Shown piece by piece: positions 9,158 to 17,253 of a stretch of 64,000 nucleotides of DNA (positions are counted from its first letter, which is position 1; every line of letters begins with the position of its first letter). The stretch covers positions 1 to 64,000 of the forward strand of contig JAGAJN010000010.1 in assembly GCA_017828975.1 (NCBI GenBank), given 5' to 3'. Under the pieces are notes generated by a model. The model worked only from the letters and a program-made list of their open reading frames with translations, had not been told where the DNA came from and did not search any database. Origin of the DNA: Oscillospiraceae bacterium (GTDB taxonomy: Bacteria > Bacillota > Clostridia > Oscillospirales > Ruminococcaceae). The translations under genes and the position numbers were made by a program.

Positions 9158-10426
9158 TTACTGTTCGTTTATGTATTCTTCCAAATACGAAGAAACTGAG
9201 GTAAGCATATTATCTTCCGAAAATTTTCGGATGTTTGATATGTTATCCTTGTTTATAACACCGTTTTTTATCAGCAGGCGGGTCAGGCTGCCGTCGTCGT
9301 CTAGTTGCAGTACCTGTTCGACAAACCGAGAACACTCCGCCGACTGTTCAACTATCAGCTTGTGGGAAATAAATTCGGTCAATTTCTCGGTTTTAAACAG
9401 GAAATCGCCTAAAACATCATCGTAGTGCCGCACGTCAAAGGTAATATCCCGACCTTCCGTAAGACTGTTGTTAAGGGCAAAGTAAGTATAATTGTCGTCG
9501 ATAACTACTGTAAGCTCATCGTCCAAAAGCGCCTTGACGGATTCTTTTAAGCCGCATGGGTAATCTGACTGAGTTTCCAGAAATCGTATATCCGAGGAAA
9601 GAATGGCGGTCATCTTTTCGGGGAGAGAGTATTTCCGAAGCAGGCAGGATACCGTTTCTCTGCCGTTTAACAGCGCAGTACAGAGGACAAAATTCAGCTG
9701 ATATTCGGGGGAAAGAGCGGTCCTTACAAACTCCGAAGGCTCTCCCGATCTTCCCGAATATGCAAAGTAGGTGTTTGCCAGAAAGTCAAAGGCATCGGGA
9801 CGGTTTGTCAAAAATGCTATTGCAAGAACAGACAGCTTATAGCCGCACCCGAACAGCTCTGTGAGAAATTCCGAATCCCTGTGGACGGCGGCAGAGGCAA
9901 TAACATATGCAAGCTCATCTTCAAACGGACGTCTGTGTAAAATGTCGTTAAAGGACGATTCGAGATCGCGGTTCATAAATTCCAGACAGTCGGGTATAAG
10001 GCTGTAACACTTTGTGAGCATTATATAATACATGGGCACTGCGGACACAAAGGTATTGCTGCGGTCATTCAGAAGCTGCCTTGCGGTTTCGTGGTCTTCT
10101 CTGACAATGGAGATCATCATAGCGTCGGTTATCGGGCGGGCATAGTCATTCCTGTTGGTTTCGCCGAATGCGTAGCTGAAGGGTGTATGTATGTAGTCTA
10201 TAAATGCAGAAAGCTTTTCGGCGGAGTCTGTCAGGCTCAGGATAGTCAGAAATCTTTTTATCATGCTGTTGCTTGAGATCCCTCTTTCGCTTCTTTTCAG
10301 GCTTTCTGTCAGTTCGCGGAACTCTTCTGTATTGTCCTGTTCCAGGGCGGCTCTCATAAGCTCGTCAATGTATATTATTTCCGAATAGTTCGGGAAGCTG
10401 AGTTTGTTATCTGTTGTAAGCTCCAT
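9158..10426 (-). CDS. Uncharacterised helical-repeat protein, family member 1
   Basis: 422 aa, predicted mostly alpha-helical, with no signal peptide or membrane segment. I do not recognise a named domain. It is homologous over its length to the proteins at 13634-14929 and 29081-30418 and more distantly to 11983-13326. Shared landmarks are PMYYIMLTKCY, an ankyrin-like block (AYVIASAAVHRDSEFLTELF, then GCGYKL), a DDNYTYF...ITFDVRHYDD segment, and a conserved end RLLIKNGVINKDN followed by a short helix. The ATG has GGAAGGAGA upstream. It is divergent from the WYL regulator at 10527. The spacing of the landmarks suggests a solenoid, perhaps for protein binding, which is inference. Confidence 0.85.
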   Translation of the reverse strand: MELTTDNKLSFPNYSEIIYIDELMRAALEQDNTEEFRELTESLKRSERGISSNSMIKRFLTILSLTDSAEKLSAFIDYIHTPFSYAFGETNRNDYARPITDAMMISIVREDHETARQLLNDRSNTFVSAVPMYYIMLTKCYSLIPDCLEFMNRDLESSFNDILHRRPFEDELAYVIASAAVHRDSEFLTELFGCGYKLSVLAIAFLTNRPDAFDFLANTYFAYSGRSGEPSEFVRTALSPEYQLNFVLCTALLNGRETVSCLLRKYSLPEKMTAILSSDIRFLETQSDYPCGLKESVKALLDDELTVVIDDNYTYFALNNSLTEGRDITFDVRHYDDVLGDFLFKTEKLTEFISHKLIVEQSAECSRFVEQVLQLDDDGSLTRLLIKNGVINKDNISNIRKFSEDNMLTSVSSYLEEYINEQ

Positions 10427-10526
10427 GACGATCTCCTTCCTTCAGATCATTTTATATAAATTATATCATTAATATTCAGACCATCGGCTTCAATTTTGAA
10501 GTGTTTTTCAGAAAGGGGTAATTATT

Positions 10527-11798
10527 TTGAGTAACGAAAACAAGACCGGTAATGCGAAAAAGAAAAAAGATGAAGAAGATAAAAAGGAAAAGAAGATACA
10601 GCAGACGCTTTATCTGCTGGATTATATGCTCAAACATTCATCGGTAAATCACAAGATCTCCGCTGCCGAGCTTATGACTGCACTGCTGGACAGAGAGTTC
10701 CCGGAGGATACGAGCGGTAAGGTATATGACCCCCAAATGTTCAATGATAAGAAGTATGAGTCCAAAGTAAAAAGGTTTTTGGACGATCTTATCTATGGCG
10801 GTGTGAATATGCTGGGTATCAGGCTGATCGACTGCAAGTACGATGACCCTAAGGCATCATTTGAACGCAAGGATAAAAGATATTACGCCGAGGGACCTCT
10901 GACCGAGGAACAGGTAGCTATCCTCAGAGATGCTGTCTGCGTTTACCCGTATGCGGAGATGGGCAAGACACAGGAAATAGTTGATGCGCTGAATAAGCTG
11001 ACCACCGAATATAATCAGATGACGTATAACGCCGATCTTGTGGGGGCAAATAAGTATCCGGGCACATATTACGAGAATCTTCAAGAGATATATAAGGCGC
11101 TTTCTGCCACAGAATATGATGACCCAAAGGAAACTTCCCGCATTTCCATTCAGGAAGCACGAATGTCACGGGAGAAGTATCTCGCAGGCAGGTCAAAGAA
11201 GATAAGCAGAGTGAGCTTTGAATATTATGAGTATGCTTTCAACGAAAGTACACGTAAGATCGAGCTTTCCCCTAAGCTGCTCAAAAACGGCGGGATCGTC
11301 CGAACGGTAAATCCCCTGAAGCTGCTCTGGTCCAACGGATATTACTATCTTGTCACATATTACAAGGATAAAAACGGTAATTACAGATACCTGAATTACC
11401 GTGTTGACAGAATGAAAAATGTCAAGTGTACCTCCGAGCCTGCGGAGGAACTGACAGAGTCCAAGTATGTAAACGAATCGGGATTTAAGGTGTCGAAATA
11501 CAAGGGTGAAAATCCCGTTATGTATTCCTCCGATGAGGGCAGGACAGATGTTGTTCTGCGGTGCAAAAAGTATCTGCTCAACAATGTTCTGGACACCTTC
11601 GGATTTGAGGTCAAGATCACTGCTGCTCCGCCCGATGAGCTGGTGGTGAAGGTCAACCGTGCATCGCCCAAGGGCGTCATAATGTGGGCGCTGGAATACG
11701 GCGACGGCGCTGAGATAGTCGAGCCTGCTTCGCTGAGGGAAGAAATGAAGTCCGCCGCCGAAAAGCTTTTGAAAAGGTATAATACCAATAACCAATAA
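10527..11798 (+). CDS. WYL-domain transcriptional regulator
   Basis: 423 aa. A Lys/Glu-rich N-terminus of ~25 residues is followed by a probable winged helix (QQTLYLLDYMLKHSSVNHKISAAEL), then a WYL domain (NPLKLLWSNGYYYLVTYYK, then RYLNYRVDRMKNV) and a WCX-like C-terminus (EVKITAAPPDELVVKV to MWALEYGDGAEI). WYL proteins sense ligands or nucleic acid and often control defence or stress genes (family knowledge). The start is TTG at 10527 behind AAAGGGGT; no ATG fits. The final codons (RYNTNNQ, stop) are encoded by the terminal inverted repeat of a 100-bp element. It may regulate the flanking repeat-protein genes, which is inference. Confidence 0.88.
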   Translation: MSNENKTGNAKKKKDEEDKKEKKIQQTLYLLDYMLKHSSVNHKISAAELMTALLDREFPEDTSGKVYDPQMFNDKKYESKVKRFLDDLIYGGVNMLGIRLIDCKYDDPKASFERKDKRYYAEGPLTEEQVAILRDAVCVYPYAEMGKTQEIVDALNKLTTEYNQMTYNADLVGANKYPGTYYENLQEIYKALSATEYDDPKETSRISIQEARMSREKYLAGRSKKISRVSFEYYEYAFNESTRKIELSPKLLKNGGIVRTVNPLKLLWSNGYYYLVTYYKDKNGNYRYLNYRVDRMKNVKCTSEPAEELTESKYVNESGFKVSKYKGENPVMYSSDEGRTDVVLRCKKYLLNNVLDTFGFEVKITAAPPDELVVKVNRASPKGVIMWALEYGDGAEIVEPASLREEMKSAAEKLLKRYNTNNQ

Positions 11799-11884
11799 AA
11801 GTGCAGATAAAAGATCTGCGCAAAAACCATATACGCAAGTTTTTGCTTGATTTTTTATTCACTTTTTAATTGGTTCTTAGTATA
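11778..11884. repeat. ~100-bp element with terminal inverted repeats, copy A
   Basis: Left end TAATACCAATAACCAATAAA (continuing AGTG) and right end CACTTTTTAATTGGTTCTTA form inverted ends. The core holds GCAAAAAC / GTTTTTGC pairing. The same sequence recurs in the opposite orientation at 30475-30574, and a diverged copy lies at 54510-54619. It has no coding capacity, so it is MITE-like, or a dispersed 3'-end hairpin. It supplies the last codons and stop of the WYL gene. Confidence 0.8.
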
Positions 11885-11982
11885 AATAAAATTTTACAGC
11901 ACTTCAAAAATGAAGCAAAAAATTTCCCTGTCTGTGGTATTATTCTATTACTGAATAATATGCGAAAGGCAGGGATTTTTTT

Positions 11983-13326
11983 ATGACTGATTTTCTTAAG
12001 GCGGTCATCGATATAAAGAAATATACCGAATCGGGGGATAAGGAGGGGCTTTGCAGAAGTATTTCAATGAGCAGCGACAATTTTTACAGTGATATCGACA
12101 GTGTTCTGCACGTTCTGCTTATGAATATTATGACAGAACGCCCCGGGCTTCTGGAGGATAGTAATGTTTACAGGAACTGGACAGCTGCAATTCGTATGTC
12201 AGACAATTGCTTTTTCTCTGCGGGCAATGGTATGTCAATGATAAGAAGTGCGGCTCTGCGGGCTGTCATCTTCAAAGAAAAGAACTCAATGGATATACTG
12301 AAAAGGGCAGAGGAATGTTTTTTCGGCACATCGGGCAATCTGACTGCGAATACCATTTCCGAGGACAACGAAAAGGAGGTTTTCTGTAAGTCGGTCATAC
12401 TGGCTGCCGATTTGTTCGATAACTGTGAGGTGCTTGAATATGAGGCGTGTCATTATGCCGATGAGCCGAAAAAATTCTGCAATTACGATTCTGTGTGGCT
12501 GCTGGTAAGATGCTTGACGGACAGGGAGATGTATCCGCAGCTGGACAGGCTTTATAAGGACCTCTTTGATTCCGATTTCGGAAAGCTGATAGGCAGCTGC
12601 TATGTCTTTGAGCACTGGGATAAGGACAACGTCGGCTATATAAAAAGGCTGTATCGGAGATATGTTTCGGACGGCAGGATACTTGACGATGAAAATGAGC
12701 GTATATGCAGGCTTATTGAGGAGTACGGCACGGACTACATCAGATCATGCCTGATATTCAAAGGTATATGGAACAGTATGCTCAGCTCGATGTATCAGGC
12801 AAATATCCGTGAATTAAAGGTACTTACGGATATTGGATACAGGCTAAACGACCTGTCGGCAGTCATTCATTTTATTGATGAGGACGATGAGCTGTGTCGG
12901 GTCGTATTGGAAATGATAGGAGATTCACCCTTTGTTTATATTGAGGAAATGTTCAAGCTTCAATGCACAAACAAATGCTGCGACAGGATTCTTGACATAA
13001 AAAATATTTCTGTCAGCCTTGATAATCACAACGGCAGCAGGGACTCTGTCGAGCTTTTCTCGGATTACTTTACCGAAAGCAGAATGAAGAAGTTCCCGAA
13101 GAGTATGCCGCTTCGTCTGACCGATGATGTACGTGAAAATGACTGTCTTGATCGGGTCATCAAGGACAAAGCAACGGGCTTTGAATTTATCCTTAAAAGG
13201 ATAGATCTCACCGCAGAGCAGCTGACGGGGCTTGTGGATATGTGCATAAAATACAATAACCTAAAAGCCCTGAATATGGTCCGCAGAAAGCTGGACGAAA
13301 AGACACGGGAAAGGAGCGGAAAATAA
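11983..13326 (+). CDS. Uncharacterised helical-repeat protein, divergent family member
   Basis: 447 aa, acidic and rich in Asp/Glu, Leu, Tyr and Cys. No signal peptide is evident. I do not recognise a named domain. The architecture parallels the 9158, 13634 and 29081 proteins: a helical body, an ISVSLDNHNGSRDSV strand segment where the others have TVTLDDHNFLDF-like segments, then FILKRIDLTAEQLTGLVDMC, which matches the conserved C-terminal LLIxxGxIxxxN block. Identity is low, so membership is tentative. ATG 11983 has AAAGGCAGGGA upstream. The stop overlaps the ATG of the broken gene at 13326 (TAATG). Confidence 0.75.
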   Translation: MTDFLKAVIDIKKYTESGDKEGLCRSISMSSDNFYSDIDSVLHVLLMNIMTERPGLLEDSNVYRNWTAAIRMSDNCFFSAGNGMSMIRSAALRAVIFKEKNSMDILKRAEECFFGTSGNLTANTISEDNEKEVFCKSVILAADLFDNCEVLEYEACHYADEPKKFCNYDSVWLLVRCLTDREMYPQLDRLYKDLFDSDFGKLIGSCYVFEHWDKDNVGYIKRLYRRYVSDGRILDDENERICRLIEEYGTDYIRSCLIFKGIWNSMLSSMYQANIRELKVLTDIGYRLNDLSAVIHFIDEDDELCRVVLEMIGDSPFVYIEEMFKLQCTNKCCDRILDIKNISVSLDNHNGSRDSVELFSDYFTESRMKKFPKSMPLRLTDDVRENDCLDRVIKDKATGFEFILKRIDLTAEQLTGLVDMCIKYNNLKALNMVRRKLDEKTRERSGK

Positions 13327-13593
13327 TGCAGATAAGAGATGAATACCTGAGAGCTGTCCCGTCGGAAACTATGCGCAGCTTGGACGGCTTATTTCCTTCT
13401 CAGAATTTATCGGGGATTGCGTTTAGAACAAGTCCCTGAGATACGCCTTTGTCTGTGAGGATTTTTCCGCCGAGCCGGAAAGGAAATATGTCGTTTACAG
13501 CTTCCGCAAGGCGGCAAAGTATCTCAGGAAAACGGGCATGAGCATGAGCATTTCCATCTTTTTTATACGGAGCTTGTGTCTGATGTGGAATAA
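13326..13593 (+). pseudogene. Broken small gene behind the repeat-protein gene
   Basis: An ATG overlapping the previous stop opens 37 codons (MQIRDEYLRAVPSETMRSLD...) and stops at 13437. The reading then continues in another frame (SLRYAFVCEDFSAEPERKYV, then VYSFRKAAKYLRKTG) and, after a second shift, ends as HEHEHFHLFYTELVSDVE and stop at 13591. The three pieces join smoothly, suggesting an ancestral ~90-aa protein with two frameshifts. I cannot name the family. Alternatively only the first 37-aa peptide is made. Confidence 0.5.
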
Positions 13594-13633
13594 TCAAAGT
13601 GAAATTATGCCAAAAAGAAAGGAATGATACGAT

Positions 13634-14929
13634 ATGATCGGTTTGCCTATCGGTAACAGCGGAAAAACTCATTTCTGTGAATTTATCTGTCAGGACAGGG
13701 CGATAAGGGCGGCAATAGGCAGCTGTTCAGCCGATGAATTCAGGACGGCTCTGACCGATATGTATAATGAAGAGAAGGCTTTGAAGCAATATTGGGAAAC
13801 CTGTATCAGCGGCTGCGAATTGGAAGTCAGTCTGATACTGTCGATGCTATGCCGACACGACAAATTAAAGGCGTTTTATGAGGTGCAGAGAAGCTTCAAT
13901 ATTCCATCGGATACGCCTGTGCCTGCAAAGTATTCTCTGCTGGTGAGCTGTCTGAATAATGACGATGAATCGGCTGAATATGTTATCGGAAATGAACTTG
14001 ATCGCTCGGATTTTGATGAGGAGCAGTATCTTCTGAATCCCTTGTATTTTCTTATGATAACAGGGAAATACCGTCTGCTGGCTGCTGCTCTGGACAGGTG
14101 CCGTGAGATCTTCGGAAAAGGGCTGCATTTTGATACGGACGAATCGGATATGTTTATGAACAGGAAATTCCCCGAAAATAGTTTGTCATTTATCGCTGCA
14201 TCTGCGGCTTATTTCGGGGACGTGGATTTTCTGACCGTGCTGTTTGACAAAGGCTATCGCATAGACGAGGAGATCATAATTCAGCTTTATCCCGAGCCTG
14301 CGGCAATGGATCTTATTATGGGGAATTTTTACGATAAGATCGGTATGGATAAGCCTGTGGGCATCTATGAATTTATCAGAGAAAAATTCAGCACTAAGAA
14401 AAAACTGAGAATGGCATTGCAGATACGTCAGCTCTATGACAATAAAGCCTTTGAGCGTTTTCTCGAAGAAGTCAGTCCCATGAAAAAGATAAATGTTCTG
14501 GACGACTATACTATCATGATGTACAGCTCGTTTACCGATGAGGAAAGTTTTTTTCTGAATGATCTGGCGGAAAAGGAGCTTACCGTAACTTTGGACGATC
14601 ATAATTTTTTGGATTTCTACCAAATTGAGCGGATATTTACAGGTCACAGCATTACCTTTGATCTGTCATACTGCAATACCTACATTTTTAAAACGCTCAG
14701 CATTAAGCAGCTGAAGGATATCCTCATGAGAAATATTATTTTCAGTCAGTCGGACATCTGCGACATCATGCAGTCTATCCTTGACCGAAACAGCAAGCAG
14801 CTTACAAAGCTTCTTATCGGGCAAGGAATGATAAACAAGGATAACTGTGAGGAGGTGCTGGACTATGTGATCTCCAATAAGTGTCTAAATGCGCTTGCTG
14901 TGCTCAATAATTCAGAATTCTTTAAATAA
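13634..14929 (+). CDS. Uncharacterised helical-repeat protein, family member 2
   Basis: 431 aa, no signal peptide or membrane span. It is clearly related to the proteins at 9158 and 29081: NPLYFLMITGKYRLLAAALD, SLSFIAASAAYFGDVDFLTV (then LFDKGY), LTVTLDDHNFLDFYQIERIF, GHSITFDLSYCNTYIF and the terminal TKLLIGQGMINKDNCEEVLD. The middle block has ankyrin-like spacing (AAxxGDxxFLxxLFxxGY). ATG 13634 has AAAGGA 10 bases upstream. It is the third gene of the WYL-linked block on the plus strand, 40 bp after the pseudogene. No function is known to me; a scaffold or binding role is only an inference from the solenoid-like pattern. Confidence 0.85.
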   Translation: MIGLPIGNSGKTHFCEFICQDRAIRAAIGSCSADEFRTALTDMYNEEKALKQYWETCISGCELEVSLILSMLCRHDKLKAFYEVQRSFNIPSDTPVPAKYSLLVSCLNNDDESAEYVIGNELDRSDFDEEQYLLNPLYFLMITGKYRLLAAALDRCREIFGKGLHFDTDESDMFMNRKFPENSLSFIAASAAYFGDVDFLTVLFDKGYRIDEEIIIQLYPEPAAMDLIMGNFYDKIGMDKPVGIYEFIREKFSTKKKLRMALQIRQLYDNKAFERFLEEVSPMKKINVLDDYTIMMYSSFTDEESFFLNDLAEKELTVTLDDHNFLDFYQIERIFTGHSITFDLSYCNTYIFKTLSIKQLKDILMRNIIFSQSDICDIMQSILDRNSKQLTKLLIGQGMINKDNCEEVLDYVISNKCLNALAVLNNSEFFK

Positions 14930-14933
14930 CGGC

Positions 14934-14962
14934 TTGCGGCAGAATGAATTTTTTGGTATAAT
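14934..14962 (+). promoter_or_regulatory. Promoter of the 15009 gene
   Basis: TTGCGG (14934-14939), 17 bp, TATAAT (14957-14962), directly behind the stop of the repeat-protein gene. Confidence 0.65.
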
Positions 14963-15008
14963 AAAATCAGGAACAACGGGAAATTTTTTTATAAGGAGAA
15001 TGATATTT

Positions 15009-15704
15009 ATGTCAGTATTTTTTGATCCAATGGCAAACGGAAGATTTGGCAAGCCTGCACAGCCCGTGTTTTCGTCGGGCAGGGAAACGGAGGAGTATCA
15101 GGAGGGCTTCCTTCTGGGCTATCTCCACAATATCCGCCGCTATGACCTAAGTGCAATATTTGGCATGGGAACATTTGGGATAGGCACTCTGACCGTAACC
15201 GCAGCCAGCTCCGCAGTAGAGCCGGGTGTCAGCCCCGATTTTGACGAGCCGGCTATCCGCACGGGCATAACAAACGTTGTTGAGCTTCACAAAAAAACGC
15301 TCTGGACGGGCAGCGGAAAGATCACGGAGAGATCGGGCAATTTGTTTGGCAGTCTGAAACAAATGGGAATGGAGTTCACCGGAAGAAATTCGGAATACAG
15401 TAAGATCACGTCCATCAGCTGTACTCGGTATGTGGAGCAGCTTATAACCTTTTGGGGCTTTTCCGTTTTCAAAAGACCTGAGGAGTCAAGTCTTTTGATA
15501 ATACCGCTTTTTGTGGGCTATGACAATATCATTGGCGACTGCGCTTGGGACAGCGATGAAGCTTCCGATGGCGTCAACAGCGCAGGGGAAACCTCTGCCG
15601 ATGAGCTCTGGAATCGTCAGATAGCCGAAAAGCCCACCCTTCCCGACAGCGGCAGGCTGAATGAATTCAAAAGAGGCTTCTTCGACGGCTACAATTTCAA
15701 ATAA
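15009..15704 (+). CDS. Hypothetical protein with duplicated GF-GY motif
   Basis: 231 aa, no recognised domain. The N-terminal EEYQEGFLLGYLHN and the C-terminal NEFKRGFFDGYNFK are similar, so the protein may have two related end motifs framing a Gly/Thr-rich core (GMGTFGIGTLTVTAA). No signal peptide is present. ATG 15009 has AAGGAG 9 bases upstream; an ATG at 15000 is out of range of that site. It has its own promoter just upstream and a GGGTGT..ACACCC hairpin downstream. The cargo or role is unknown. Confidence 0.7.
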   Translation: MSVFFDPMANGRFGKPAQPVFSSGRETEEYQEGFLLGYLHNIRRYDLSAIFGMGTFGIGTLTVTAASSAVEPGVSPDFDEPAIRTGITNVVELHKKTLWTGSGKITERSGNLFGSLKQMGMEFTGRNSEYSKITSISCTRYVEQLITFWGFSVFKRPEESSLLIIPLFVGYDNIIGDCAWDSDEASDGVNSAGETSADELWNRQIAEKPTLPDSGRLNEFKRGFFDGYNFK

Positions 15705-15720
15705 AGAAAATACCGACAAA

Positions 15721-15755
15721 TGGGTGTCCCCCCGTCAAAATCGGGGGAACACCCA
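15721..15755 (+). terminator. GGGTGT hairpin
   Basis: Stem TGGGTGTCCCCCCG / CGGGGGAACACCCA after the 15009 gene. It belongs to a recurring hairpin type in this window and has only a weak T tail. Confidence 0.6.
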
Positions 15756-15777
15756 TTAAACAATATTCTCAAAAAGC

Positions 15778-15817
15778 TCACCCCCTATGAACATTTTTAT
15801 CTGTTCATAGGGGGTGA
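15778..15817. terminator. Hairpin between convergent genes
   Basis: Perfect stem TCACCCCCTATGAAC / GTTCATAGGGGGTGA around an 11-base loop (ATTTTTATCTG), directly downstream of the VWA gene on the minus strand. Confidence 0.6.
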
Positions 15818-15826
15818 TCGTGCTTA

Positions 15827-17233
15827 TCAGTCCTTGTACTTTACCAGCTCGACCCAGTCGGGGACGAAGCAGTAATTGTCATAGCAGAACATGGGGTCAT
15901 TATCAACGGGAACGAAGAAGGTGGTGCGGTACTTGGGCTTTTGCTCGGGGAAGCTGCCCATTGCGTCGGAGAAGAAGAACAGCCCCTTCAGCTTTTTGCC
16001 GCGATTGCTTTTGGAGAATTCATCGGCGTATTTAAATACACACTCGAAGCTTGTGCCGCCCCAGCCCACACCCTTGTAATCACGGATAAATCTTTCGGCG
16101 TCCTTGCGGGAGCGTATGATCTTTTCGCTTGTTATCTGAGTGTCAAAGGTAACGACATGGATATTTACCGAGCTGCGGATATTCAGCTGCTCAAACAGCG
16201 TGTATATCTGCCGCAGAAAATTCACGGCAATATCGCCGCTGCATGAGCCTGACATATCTATGGCAATGATTATGTCTGATACGCTGCACTGCTCCCTTGT
16301 TTCGCTGAATTCGATGATAGGAGTGTCGTCCAGATTGTCCATGCCCCAGGTGTACATTATGATGTCAAAGGTGTCGGGGTCCTCGGACATTATCTCCTGA
16401 ACAGTAAACCGTTTCATATATTCAAGGTAGGACATTCTGCTGAATCTGTCGGGCTTTTTGATCTCGTCGAACATATTTCCGTGCGCTGAGCCGTACTGTG
16501 TGCTGCGGGCGGTTGCTTTCGCCTGAACGAGCATATTACTCCACATTTCCTCGTATTTGTCCTGCTGTGAACCGCCTGATACGGCATTTGCGTTCTGAGA
16601 ATTGCCGTCCTGTTGTGTGGCATTGCCGTTTTGGGACTCGCCGGAAACAGTGATTTCCATGTGTTCACCTGCCTGCTGACCTTGCTGAGGGACGTCCTTT
16701 CGCTTGGTGTACCACAAATTGTGGTCGTCCTCCTTCAGCTTTGAAACGATGGAGAACATTTTGTTGAACACTGCGGGGTCCGCCTCGGCTGCCTTAAACA
16801 GCTCGGAGGTGGAGGTCCCGCTGCAAAGCTTGAGAAAAGCGTCAAACTCCTTTTCGATAGCAGAGTTTGTCCGCAGAGCGTCGGCATTTTTCATCATACA
16901 GAATACGGACATATCCGCCGCAGCTTCAAATACCTTGTCATTTTCGGTAGTCATGGACGGGTGAAGATAGAGATTGTGCAGAACGGTGTGAATGATAGTG
17001 TTCTCCATCTTCTTCCCGTTTTTTGTGTACTTATCTATGAGCCACTTGGGGTTGTAATAGATATATTCATAGTCGGAGCAGATGCTTTCTATCTCGTCGG
17101 CAGGCTTGGTTTTCAGGGAATATATGGGCTTTGCCAGAAAGGGAAAGGAGACCGCAGCAGTCCTCATAGTGTGCCTGATGATCTGCTCGGAAAGCTCCTT
17201 TTCCTCGGCGGTCAATATCGTTTTTTCGTCCAT
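15827..17233 (-). CDS. VWA-domain protein with inactive metallopeptidase-like N-terminus
   Basis: 468 aa, partner of the MoxR ATPase. The N-terminal region (residues 1-180) matches the DUF2201 putative metallopeptidase type, but its expected HExxH reads HTVLH (82-86), so the catalytic Glu is absent. A Gln/Asn/Gly-rich linker (about 182-225) leads to a von Willebrand A domain (about 320-468) with an intact MIDAS start DMSGS (326-330), a WGGTSF segment and a LFFFSDAMG end. MoxR-VWA pairs act as metal-dependent chaperones that load cofactors or remodel complexes (family knowledge). The gene starts 20 bp behind moxR with CGGAGGTG as ribosome binding site, so they form an operon. Confidence 0.88.
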   Translation of the reverse strand: MDEKTILTAEEKELSEQIIRHTMRTAAVSFPFLAKPIYSLKTKPADEIESICSDYEYIYYNPKWLIDKYTKNGKKMENTIIHTVLHNLYLHPSMTTENDKVFEAAADMSVFCMMKNADALRTNSAIEKEFDAFLKLCSGTSTSELFKAAEADPAVFNKMFSIVSKLKEDDHNLWYTKRKDVPQQGQQAGEHMEITVSGESQNGNATQQDGNSQNANAVSGGSQQDKYEEMWSNMLVQAKATARSTQYGSAHGNMFDEIKKPDRFSRMSYLEYMKRFTVQEIMSEDPDTFDIIMYTWGMDNLDDTPIIEFSETREQCSVSDIIIAIDMSGSCSGDIAVNFLRQIYTLFEQLNIRSSVNIHVVTFDTQITSEKIIRSRKDAERFIRDYKGVGWGGTSFECVFKYADEFSKSNRGKKLKGLFFFSDAMGSFPEQKPKYRTTFFVPVDNDPMFCYDNYCFVPDWVELVKYKD

Positions 17234-17253
17234 AGGAACACCTCCGTTTTGGT

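Noticed and set aside
13634-13670. P-loop in MIGLPIGNSGKTH at the start of the repeat protein
   Set aside because: The spacing G-x4-GK is not met and no Walker B follows; paralogues lack the sequence.
9158-15704. Known phage-defence system
   Set aside because: Apart from the WYL regulator no recognised defence effector (nuclease, NTPase, TIR, protease) is encoded in the block, so a defence label would be speculation.
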